Shown: in pieces, positions 15,391 through 23,984 of the stretch
How positions within the stretch are numbered: position 1 is the stretch's first letter
Layout of the letters: every line of letters begins with the position of its first letter
Assembly (NCBI GenBank): GCA_000621765.1
Contig: JHXJ01000016.1
Span: forward strand, 1 to 64,000
DNA: 64,000 nt
Reading direction: 5' to 3'
Source of the DNA: Ruminococcaceae bacterium AB4001
Lineage (GTDB): Bacteria > Bacillota > Clostridia > Saccharofermentanales > Saccharofermentanaceae
Position numbers and translations under genes: made by a program
The notes under the pieces: generated by a model
The model's database searches: none
Told to the model about the DNA's origin: nothing
What the model saw: only the letters and a program-made list of their open reading frames with translations

Positions 15391-18300
15391 TTATAAATCA
15401 GCACCTCTTGAAACATCATAGATGCCTTTAGCTAATGTTCCAAATATCTGATTGCATAAGTTTTCATTTTTCAGTAAAGCATTCATCAATTCATAATCAT
15501 CAGCCATGTGTTCTACAAGAATATTATCGGTTCGGTCCTTGTAGGTAAATGCCATAAAGTCTTTAAATGAATTCGCTTTAGCACTATCTTGTATTTCTGG
15601 ATCAGAAGCAATTAGGGCCTTAAACCATTCCATTAATCTTCTATATGATTCTTGGCTGAATTGTTTTCCAGTTTTTTCTTCAATCTCTTGTAGAATCTCA
15701 GAAAGTTTCATCTCTTCGTCTTCACGAAGCTTTACCATAACAGTAGGTAATGATATTGCGGGGTCACTCTTATGGCCGTTCTTGATTCCTTTATCACCTT
15801 TGTTTTCTTGCTTAAAGTTGAATAAGCGAACTTTATCGCGTATATCGATACCTCCGCTAGTTCCAGTTGTGAGGTATTGAATTAGTTCTCCCAAAAATAA
15901 ATATTCTTTCTTTAGGCTTTCATCATTTAATGGAAGGAGCATTGATAAATATTTGTAACAAGAATAGTATCCTTTGCAAACCCTCTTAAACTCTTTCTGA
16001 TCCTCATCTGTCTTCATGAATAAGTTCTGCTTTATGCGATTTACGGTCGTGTTGATTACGCTTTGACGTTTAAGATTGCTTATTCCTTCAGGCTTGGTAA
16101 GCATCTCTATGATTTTGTCAACATCGCCATCATCATAGAGATAAAAACCACGAATTTTATCCTTTAGCTCATACAACTGTGTTTCTGTCGCAGTGTTTGT
16201 AAGTAACGTGGTTGTATAATACTTTGAAAATGCTTTTTCCATTTCAGCAGCTGTATTAACAAAATCCAGTACAATTACATTTTTATCATATGGTTTGCAA
16301 GTCCTGTTTAGACGACTTAATGTTTGTATTGCATTAACGCCTTGCAGTGTTTTTAATACATACATTGCACAGAGTTTCGGTTGATCAAATCCAACCTGAT
16401 ATTTATTTGCAACAAGTAGCAAGTTATATTCGTCCCCATCAAAGACATCAGGAAGTTTTTTTTCAGGAATGCCATTCATACCAATTTCAGAGTATTCCTT
16501 TCCCTCGCGCTTTGTCGGCAGCCCGTCTTTATCAAGTTTAACCGTTCCTGAAAAAGCTACGAGAGCTTTAACATCTTTGATATCTCGTTCTTTTAGATAC
16601 GCATCCATTGCTAAGCTGTATCTTACAGCTTCAGCGCGACCAGAAGTCACAACCATGGCTTTGGCATTTCCGCCTAACTGATTCATTACATAGGAACGAA
16701 AATGTTCAACGATTATCTGTACCTTTTGGCTTATATTCTCTTCATTAAGAGAAGCAAACAAGGCAATTTGAGCCTTTGCATTTCCTTTTTTTAATACGGG
16801 ATCATCTTCACTAATTTGCGCAATTTCAAAATATGTCTCATACTCAATGTAGTTTTGAAGAACATCGAGTATAAAACCTTCCTCAATTGCTTGTTTCATT
16901 GAATACAGATGAAAAGCTTCGTATGAGCCGCGATCATTTAATCGACCAAATAATCTAAGAGTCTTGTTCTTTGGAGTTGCCGTAAAAGCGAACATAGATA
17001 TATTGCTACGCTTACCAGTTTCTTCCACCAAATCTACTACTGCATCTGTAGGATTGAATTCTTCTTCAGAAAGAGCTTGGGTAAGCTTTTTCATATCCTC
17101 TCCAGTTGTGGACTGATGTGCTTCATCGATTAATACGGCAAATCTCTTGTCATTCATTCCTTCGGTATAAACATAAAGAAACTTTTGAATAGTAGTAACG
17201 ATAATCTTTGTGCTTCCAGCAAGTGCATTTTCGAGATCGGCCGATGTCATTCCTTCACCAATTGTCTTTACATAGCCTGATTGGTGCTCAAAACTGTTGA
17301 TTGCCGCCTGGAGCTGCCTATCAACGACAATACGATCTGTCACTATTACAATAATATTGAAAATTGGTTCATCATTAAGATCATGAAGAGAAGCCAATCT
17401 ATATGCAAGCCACATTATCGTATTTGTTTTGCCAGAGCCAGCTGAATGCTGAATAAGATAATTACATTCCGTTCCGTTTTTGCTAACGTCTGCAAGAATT
17501 TTCTGAACACAATCTCTTTGATGATAACGCGGAAAAATCATTTTTTCCTCGAGTTTTACTTTGTCAGTAAAGGGATCTCTTTTTTCTTCGCGTTTTACTG
17601 TAACAAATTTTGTTAGCAATTCAACAACACTGTCTTTAGTTAAAATATCGTCCCACATATAATGAACAGGCCATAGACCATTAACTATGGGGTTCCCAGA
17701 ACCACAGTCAATGCCTTCGCCACGCCCCATATTAAACGGCATCCATTGTGTTTTATTATTCTCAAGGTGAGTAGTCATATAGACTTCATTTTCATCCATA
17801 GCAAAACAGACAACAACGCCGCTCTTAAATCTAAATAATGGATTATTCGGATCTCTATCTCGTTCGTATTGTTCTCTAGCATCCTGGCTAGTTGATCCAG
17901 ACGCATTGAATTTGAGTTCGAATGCAGCAAAAGGAAAACCGTTAATAAAGGTAACAATATCTACTCTACCAACATTCTCGGGGACATCATTTCCATCTTT
18001 GTCAGATTTATCAGTAATCCATACTTCCTTTATTACGGAAAAAATGTTTTTAGAATAGTTGTCAACAATTTTCTTGTTTAATGAAGTAGCTGGCTTTTTA
18101 TAGAGAAGTGTAAGATGGTGATTTGAAACATCAATACCATTGCGAAGAACTTCAATAAATGAACTCTGCTTTTGGTCGATGGTATTACGGATAGTGTGGA
18201 TTATTGTATCATCTAAAGTTGTACCATAGAGACGTTTCAATGCATCCATATCATCCTTCTGAGTATCCCAAAGGAACTTAAGAATTAGTTCTTTGTCCAT

Positions 18301-18429
18301 TGCAAGAGTTTTATCATAATTTGATTTTTCAGGATTTTGAGATGACTTTCGCTCTATGTAGTTGTTTTCTTCGACTAGATGTTTTACGATTTCTTTCTCA
18401 AAATCCAGTTCTTTTGCAAGTTTAGCCAT
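15391..18429 (-). CDS. hsdR: Type I restriction enzyme, R subunit
   Basis: The 1012-aa protein has the N-terminal nuclease domain (D157 and ELK at 171-173: VDIVTF...FAAFELKF) and a translocase with Walker A SAGSGKTN (329-336) and DEAH (435-438). It is near the usual HsdR size (about 1000 aa) and shows no break. HsdR pumps DNA past the bound complex and cuts away from the recognition site. It overlaps the hsdS stop by 8 bp. Confidence 0.95.
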   Translation of the reverse strand: MAKLAKELDFEKEIVKHLVEENNYIERKSSQNPEKSNYDKTLAMDKELILKFLWDTQKDDMDALKRLYGTTLDDTIIHTIRNTIDQKQSSFIEVLRNGIDVSNHHLTLLYKKPATSLNKKIVDNYSKNIFSVIKEVWITDKSDKDGNDVPENVGRVDIVTFINGFPFAAFELKFNASGSTSQDAREQYERDRDPNNPLFRFKSGVVVCFAMDENEVYMTTHLENNKTQWMPFNMGRGEGIDCGSGNPIVNGLWPVHYMWDDILTKDSVVELLTKFVTVKREEKRDPFTDKVKLEEKMIFPRYHQRDCVQKILADVSKNGTECNYLIQHSAGSGKTNTIMWLAYRLASLHDLNDEPIFNIIVIVTDRIVVDRQLQAAINSFEHQSGYVKTIGEGMTSADLENALAGSTKIIVTTIQKFLYVYTEGMNDKRFAVLIDEAHQSTTGEDMKKLTQALSEEEFNPTDAVVDLVEETGKRSNISMFAFTATPKNKTLRLFGRLNDRGSYEAFHLYSMKQAIEEGFILDVLQNYIEYETYFEIAQISEDDPVLKKGNAKAQIALFASLNEENISQKVQIIVEHFRSYVMNQLGGNAKAMVVTSGRAEAVRYSLAMDAYLKERDIKDVKALVAFSGTVKLDKDGLPTKREGKEYSEIGMNGIPEKKLPDVFDGDEYNLLLVANKYQVGFDQPKLCAMYVLKTLQGVNAIQTLSRLNRTCKPYDKNVIVLDFVNTAAEMEKAFSKYYTTTLLTNTATETQLYELKDKIRGFYLYDDGDVDKIIEMLTKPEGISNLKRQSVINTTVNRIKQNLFMKTDEDQKEFKRVCKGYYSCYKYLSMLLPLNDESLKKEYLFLGELIQYLTTGTSGGIDIRDKVRLFNFKQENKGDKGIKNGHKSDPAISLPTVMVKLREDEEMKLSEILQEIEEKTGKQFSQESYRRLMEWFKALIASDPEIQDSAKANSFKDFMAFTYKDRTDNILVEHMADDYELMNALLKNENLCNQIFGTLAKGIYDVSRGADL

Positions 18430-19699
18430 GGGGTACCTCTTTCTTGCCTGTTACATAAGCATAAATGAGAGATTTTTTGTATTCTGTGAGTTTATTAACC
18501 ATTTGTTGTCTAAGATGGATAAGTGTATCAATTTCAGAACACTTTTTATCCAGATAATTAGCAATAGCTATCTGCTCATCCAAATGGTTTGGAAAACAAA
18601 CGAGCGAATCACAAATATCCGTAGAATTCAAGTGTTTCAGCGTCGTTCCGGTTTCATACTTTACCAATGCGTGCAGACCAACTGAACTCATAAAATAATA
18701 CTTTAGATAATTTGGATAAATTTTATCTTCTCTAATAACTGTTATAATCAATGCATGGCAATTGCATCCATCATATTCGTTATCTACTAATGCTACATTC
18801 CCTATGTCACCTGTCTGAATAATCAATAGATTATTCGTATGGATCTTGGGGTGAATACTTGCCCATGCGTTGGATACATAATATGGTTCCCGTAAAAAAT
18901 CTATTTTCCCATCCTTTATGTGTAAAGATTGTATATATTTTATGCCTTCATCGCATAAAATGTCTTTGGTTGGTCCGACATACCCATTTCGCATGGATTT
19001 AACTAAGAATCGCAAACGTATAACATCAAAGTTTTTAGCAATTTTACCTATATCCTTTATCCCGCTGTCTATAATTTCAACATTTGGGTTTAAGCCTTTA
19101 GTAACTGCTTTTGTTATGACCAAGAGCTTGTACTCTTTTAGTTTCTCAATCTCTTTATTTCCTGTTTCAATTGAAGAATCTATAGAAGCGCATTTCTTAT
19201 CAAGATAATCAGCAATACGATGCTGCTCTGGAAGAGATGGATAGGGAAGAATAATATTCTTCATATCTTGCCAACCTGTTGTCCATAAATCATCAACTAT
19301 TCCATGCCCCCACCTGAAGAATTCATCTGCAAATTGCGAAGAGTGAAACAACCAGTTATAAAAAGATGGATACATTTTCTCTCTGGGAGAAAGAACTAGA
19401 TTAATTAATGATACCGAACCATCTCTATCAGAAATACCACAAGCATTGCGCCGGTCTGAACGACTGTTGATTGCAAAGTCCCCTTCTCTAACTAGTTTTC
19501 TGTTATCGTGGTCATCTGTTTTGGCCGTTGATTCCAATTGAGGAACAACACCTTTCATTGAGACCGATAACGGTGCATAATCACGATCGCTTACTTTTTC
19601 ATTTCGCAAGTGGTATAAGGCATTGATTCTCTTGTTATCCCAATCAGCAGGAATCATTCCAAGCCAATCGGCCCCACTATCTTTCATCTTTCTTGCCAT
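18422..19699 (-). CDS. hsdS: Type I restriction enzyme, specificity subunit
   Basis: The 425-aa protein has two target-recognition domains separated by a coiled helix, each followed by a similar helix segment (YLDKKCASID near residue 165 and YLDKKCSEID near 375). This gives a bipartite recognition sequence that cannot be read from sequence alone. The ATG shares bases with the hsdM stop (TAATG), giving tight coupling. Only one hsdS copy is present, with no inverted partial copies, so phase-variable shuffling is not indicated here. Confidence 0.93.
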   Translation of the reverse strand: MARKMKDSGADWLGMIPADWDNKRINALYHLRNEKVSDRDYAPLSVSMKGVVPQLESTAKTDDHDNRKLVREGDFAINSRSDRRNACGISDRDGSVSLINLVLSPREKMYPSFYNWLFHSSQFADEFFRWGHGIVDDLWTTGWQDMKNIILPYPSLPEQHRIADYLDKKCASIDSSIETGNKEIEKLKEYKLLVITKAVTKGLNPNVEIIDSGIKDIGKIAKNFDVIRLRFLVKSMRNGYVGPTKDILCDEGIKYIQSLHIKDGKIDFLREPYYVSNAWASIHPKIHTNNLLIIQTGDIGNVALVDNEYDGCNCHALIITVIREDKIYPNYLKYYFMSSVGLHALVKYETGTTLKHLNSTDICDSLVCFPNHLDEQIAIANYLDKKCSEIDTLIHLRQQMVNKLTEYKKSLIYAYVTGKKEVPHG

Positions 19700-21855
19700 T
19701 AGAAAGCCTCCTTAAAAGCTTTATCAAACAGGTTATCTAATTCTTTTAATTCAGTTTCTAAATCGTCAGGGTTCTTTGGTTCGGAATGCTTATAGAATAA
19801 TCGTGTAAACGGAATCTCTGCACCAATTTTAATCATAACTTTTTTGTTTTTGATCTCACCATCCTCAAAGAACCATTTAGCATCAGGAACATAGGGAAGC
19901 ACTTCCTTGCTCATATAGTCCTCAATATCTACATCATATGGAACTTGCTCGTTTTCAGCAGTCTCATCATCATAAAGGATTTCATTCTGCTTGGTCTTGC
20001 GGTTATGCTTTGTCTGAATCTTGGCATTCTTATCCATAACAGATAGTCCATCGGCAATTAAATCAATCAATTTATCGGTTGCTCCAGTATCAGCAAGAAC
20101 TTTATCAATCACGGGCTTGAACTCTTCAGGCGACAAATAAACTCTGTCAGAGCAATTGCTCTTTAATGCCTTCATTATTTTGTCATAAACTGCCTTGTTT
20201 TCTTTGAATTTTCTGCGTGTCTTTTCTCTCTTATCCAGCTCTTTCTGATCAAGAGCAGTATCATCATTCTCCCATGCATATATTTTTGATTCGTCATAAA
20301 AATTGCTTAGTTTGCCTTTATTTAGCAAGTTTTTGATACGCTCTTCAGTAATGGCATATGACCTCTGTAAAGGCTGCTTAATTGTGTAATCTCTGTACAT
20401 AAAATAAGTATTTGGCAAAACCTTAGATAATTCTGAATCAGCACTATCAAAGTCCTTATATAGTTTAACAATTGCATTAACGTCTTCTTCGGTAAATTCA
20501 CGACGTTTGTTGCCCATACTTTTTTTCCCTAATTCATTCATCGAATGAAAAATACTTGATGCATCTATTAATTGTATTTTCCCCTTACGCTCTTTTCTCT
20601 TTTCTTTGGAGATAATCCAGGCATATGTTTGTATGCTCGTGTTATAGAAAAGGTCAGTGGGGAGCGCAATGATCGCTTCTAACAAGTCTGATTCAAGCAT
20701 CCATCTTCTAACTTGGCTTTCACCACTTCCACAATCACCATTGAACAAAGGAGAACTGTTTTCAATAATAGCAGCACGACCGTTCTTAGCAAGTTTATTA
20801 ATAGCTGACTGCATAAATATAAGTTGTCCATCACTCTTTTTAGGTAAACCATGTCCCCAGCGAGATTTGTCTTTTCCTGCTTCTTTAATTACGGCTGCTT
20901 CCTGTCCTGCTTTAGAGGCAATATCATCATTAGCTCCTTTATCATTTTCATCATTGCCCCAGCCCTGTCCAAACGGAGGATTCATTATAACGAATCGCAT
21001 ATCCTGGTTAGGAAAACAATCTTTTTTTAGTGTATTAACATGCATATAATTGGAAGCGTCCTGATCCTTAATTAGCATTTCGGCCAAACCAATAGCATAT
21101 GCGACTGGATTTATCTCCTGTCCAAACAATTGTATATTTGCTTTGGGATTATAATGCTTGATATATGAGTACGCTGTGGAAAGCATGCCGCCAGTTCCAG
21201 CTGCCTGATCACAGATAGTAATTATCTTCCCTGGATTGAAAATATCATCACAACCTTCAGACATCAGTACTCTTATGAGCATCCAAATGATATCGCGTCC
21301 AGTGTATTGTTCTCCAGCATTCGCATCTTGATATTTCCGACCGATAAGGTCTTCAAAAATGTAACCCATTTTAATACTGTCACAAGTAGTTGGCGATAAA
21401 TCAATATCTGAAAAAGACTGAGTAACGCTATAAAGAACACCTTTTTTATGCATGTCTTGTAACAAACTCAAAAGGCCATTGTTACAAATGTTTTTACATA
21501 TGTTCTTTACATTCTCTGAATAGCCATCGAGATATACTTCCCAATTGTCATAAATATTGTCTACATCGTCAACCAACTTTTCAAAAGTGAACGGACTTGT
21601 GTTATAGAATTGTTTTCCGGCAATTTTAACTAACCCTTTTGGAGAAATGTCAGGATGGGAAGTGTATTCTTTTAAAACCTTTGCTTTGGTATCAAGTGTT
21701 GCACAATCGAATCTGCGCAATACAGTTAATGGAATAATAATATTTGCATAGTCTGTAGAACCATATGGACCACGTAGCTGATTGCATACTCTCCATATTT
21801 TTGCCTTTTCAACCGATATATCTACTTTGTTATTACCAAAAAAAATATTGTCCAT
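19699..21855 (-). CDS. hsdM: Type I restriction enzyme, N6-adenine methyltransferase subunit
   Basis: The 718-aa protein has SAM motif I DQAAGTGG (216-223) and the catalytic NPPF (292-295), with an N-terminal HsdM helical domain. It is longer than E. coli HsdM (529 aa), with a charged C-terminal extension of about 150 residues ending in the helical tail that meets HsdS. It is the first gene of the hsdMSR-DUF262 operon, with AGGAGG 5 nt before the ATG. Confidence 0.94.
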   Translation of the reverse strand: MDNIFFGNNKVDISVEKAKIWRVCNQLRGPYGSTDYANIIIPLTVLRRFDCATLDTKAKVLKEYTSHPDISPKGLVKIAGKQFYNTSPFTFEKLVDDVDNIYDNWEVYLDGYSENVKNICKNICNNGLLSLLQDMHKKGVLYSVTQSFSDIDLSPTTCDSIKMGYIFEDLIGRKYQDANAGEQYTGRDIIWMLIRVLMSEGCDDIFNPGKIITICDQAAGTGGMLSTAYSYIKHYNPKANIQLFGQEINPVAYAIGLAEMLIKDQDASNYMHVNTLKKDCFPNQDMRFVIMNPPFGQGWGNDENDKGANDDIASKAGQEAAVIKEAGKDKSRWGHGLPKKSDGQLIFMQSAINKLAKNGRAAIIENSSPLFNGDCGSGESQVRRWMLESDLLEAIIALPTDLFYNTSIQTYAWIISKEKRKERKGKIQLIDASSIFHSMNELGKKSMGNKRREFTEEDVNAIVKLYKDFDSADSELSKVLPNTYFMYRDYTIKQPLQRSYAITEERIKNLLNKGKLSNFYDESKIYAWENDDTALDQKELDKREKTRRKFKENKAVYDKIMKALKSNCSDRVYLSPEEFKPVIDKVLADTGATDKLIDLIADGLSVMDKNAKIQTKHNRKTKQNEILYDDETAENEQVPYDVDIEDYMSKEVLPYVPDAKWFFEDGEIKNKKVMIKIGAEIPFTRLFYKHSEPKNPDDLETELKELDNLFDKAFKEAF

Positions 21856-22042
21856 TTAATCCTCCTAGTGTTAGCCAAAGAGTTAATACTCTAATTTGAT
21901 TAATATTGTACGCTCCGAATGTGTTCATTATTGGGACACTTGGCATTTTGCACAAATGCTGGAGCCGCAAGCACTTCATAATTATATAATAAATATATAT
22001 AAATTGATATTATTCTTTCAGCATACACAATTGTTTTCGCGC

Positions 22043-22089
22043 AAAAAGAGCCCCTAAGCCACTGTAAACACGTGACCTAGGGGCTTTTG
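22043..22089 (-). terminator. Strong terminator at the end of the transfer operon
   Basis: AGCCCCTAAG pairs with CTTAGGGGCT-like arms (long GC stem around TGTAAACA), followed on the minus strand by CTCTTTTTG. It lies 30 bp after the stop of the CHAP gene, separating transfer genes from hsdM. The plus strand also has TTTTG, so it may work both ways. Confidence 0.75.
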
Positions 22090-22119
22090 TTAACTTTTCA
22101 TTACTACGACTTTGTAGCA

Positions 22120-23802
22120 TCATCCGACTATGCCAAATCCATATATGTGATCACTATTAGCCGAATAACTTTTTTCTCTCACAGCATCGCCACTGTTGCC
22201 TTCTACAGTATAAATGCAACCATCAGCCACCTTGGTGACTATTCCAACATGATTAGGCTTACCATCAGGTTCCCAGTCAAAGAAGATAATCATTCCCGGA
22301 TAGATGCGCTTGTCATAGTTGGAACTGTTGATTTCAGAGCCATTGATCCATTTTCCTTTAGATTTGAACCAATCAACCCCATCAGAGACGAAGGAGAAGA
22401 AGGGGATCTGCCCAGAAGCTCGAAGCCCGGTCTGATCGCCACACCATGAAACAAAAAGGGCGCACCACTCACAACGTTCGTCTAGCCCGGCCCATCGCCA
22501 GAATTTATCTCCGCCTTCATTCCCAAGCTGAGATAATGCCAGATTCACCAGTTCACTTGATCCTAAACCAATACCTCTAAGGAGTTCTAACCATAATGAA
22601 GCATTCTTTGGATCAAGCAGCTCGTTAAGTTCGGCCATTTGCTCAGCATTGAAGTAGAGGGCTTCTGCTTCCTGTTGTGCCGTAACGTGATCTACTGTAA
22701 TGTGAAGCGTGACGGTAGTTTTTTCTTGCTCAATATAAAGAAGATTTCCGTCAGCATCCTTCTTCTGATTACCATCCTTATCAAGGTCAGGAACTTTCTC
22801 GGTTACAGTAATCTCCTCTGTAGTATAGGAAACATAGTTCATGGTCCAGAAGAGATCATAGAGGAGCTTTTCGTGTTCTTCAGTCAAATGAACAACGTCT
22901 GTAGGATTGTCTGATTTAGTGGTCATATAGACCGCATAGACAGAAATGATGTCAGGCCAGGGGGCGCAATAGCCTTCAATTGTCAGATCATCATGGGTAA
23001 TGGATTTTTTTATCTCTTCAATATAGTTGTTGTAGCCTTGGTTGATCTCGAGTATCACTTCCTGAAGTGTTTTTGTATCTTCACCGGATACATCGCCAGT
23101 AAAGAAGATACCAAAGGCAGATGCAACAAGAGCACCAATTGCGGCAGCAAGAACGAGGATTAGCATAATAGGCACTGAAGCTGCTTCTAATGCCGCGCAT
23201 AGACGCTTAATAGCATTAATTATGCCTTTGACAATCTTCTTGACACTTTCCGCTGCCTTTTTGGAAAGACGTTCAGCCTTCTTTGCAGTAGCAACCTTCT
23301 GTGAAACAATAGCAGCCCGCTTTGCTGCTTCGATTGAACTTTTGACGGCCAGGCGAGAGGCATCATTTGCAGTTTTAAGCGCCCTATCGGCCTTGTTGAT
23401 GGTTCTTGTACCTGTCTTGATCGCCTTTGCGTTCTTAATATCAGGATGCTTCTTTCGAATCTGCCGTCTTATGGAATCTTTCGCATTCAAAGCAGCATTG
23501 GTTGCATCAGATATAGTAGTTCTTCCGGATGCTTCAAGCTTATCAATAGCCTCTTGTTCTTCAGTCTTTTCTGATTCTTCAGACAGTGATCGTGCGTGTC
23601 TAATGGCAGCAATGCTTGTTCTTTGTGCGGCTTTATAGGCAGCTGCGGAAGCATCTTCAATCATCGCATCCGCTTGCTCAACAGTAACGACAGGTTTGTT
23701 TTGAACCTTAGTTATGGTTTTCTCGGTAGCGGGTTTTAAGTCATCCAAGCGCGATACTTGCTTAATATTTCTCTCGTGCTCGACCTTGTTGATTTGAGGC
23801 AT
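22120..23802 (-). CDS. Conjugative CHAP-domain cell-wall hydrolase (VirB1-like)
   Basis: The 560-aa protein has a long Ala/Lys-rich coiled N-terminus (about 30-190), one membrane helix (about 205-235; VPIMLILVLAAAIGALVASA), a spacer, and a C-terminal CHAP domain with Cys in CEWCALFVSWC and His in PNHVGIVTKV. Such proteins (Tn916 Orf14 group) open the peptidoglycan for the transfer channel. The ATG at 23802 has AGGAG 8 nt upstream. It is separated from virB4 by a hairpin at 23831, so its level may be set by partial termination. No separate lysozyme domain is seen. Confidence 0.88.
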   Translation of the reverse strand: MPQINKVEHERNIKQVSRLDDLKPATEKTITKVQNKPVVTVEQADAMIEDASAAAYKAAQRTSIAAIRHARSLSEESEKTEEQEAIDKLEASGRTTISDATNAALNAKDSIRRQIRKKHPDIKNAKAIKTGTRTINKADRALKTANDASRLAVKSSIEAAKRAAIVSQKVATAKKAERLSKKAAESVKKIVKGIINAIKRLCAALEAASVPIMLILVLAAAIGALVASAFGIFFTGDVSGEDTKTLQEVILEINQGYNNYIEEIKKSITHDDLTIEGYCAPWPDIISVYAVYMTTKSDNPTDVVHLTEEHEKLLYDLFWTMNYVSYTTEEITVTEKVPDLDKDGNQKKDADGNLLYIEQEKTTVTLHITVDHVTAQQEAEALYFNAEQMAELNELLDPKNASLWLELLRGIGLGSSELVNLALSQLGNEGGDKFWRWAGLDERCEWCALFVSWCGDQTGLRASGQIPFFSFVSDGVDWFKSKGKWINGSEINSSNYDKRIYPGMIIFFDWEPDGKPNHVGIVTKVADGCIYTVEGNSGDAVREKSYSANSDHIYGFGIVG

Positions 23803-23830
23803 ATGTCTATCTCCTTTTGATACAGATAAA

Positions 23831-23862
23831 AATGCCCCTGCCGGTAAACCACTCCGACAGGG
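23831..23862 (-). terminator. Hairpin (attenuator or terminator) between virB4 and the CHAP gene
   Basis: GCCCCTGTCGG/CCGGCAGGGGC with a short loop, followed on the minus strand by ATTTTTATC, only about 25 bp before the CHAP start. It could reduce read-through into the hydrolase gene. Confidence 0.6.
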
Positions 23863-23984
23863 GCGAGAAAGAAAGGACAAAAACTATGACACACGCAACA
23901 TACAGAACTTGAAAGGAGGTTAGTATCTGTTGTTTATGCTTAATTGTACCAGCCCGGAAAAAGCCTTGCATGACATTAATGGGA

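Noticed and set aside
18422-19699. Phase-variable hsdS system
   Set aside because: Only one hsdS gene; no inverted partial copies or invertase next to it.
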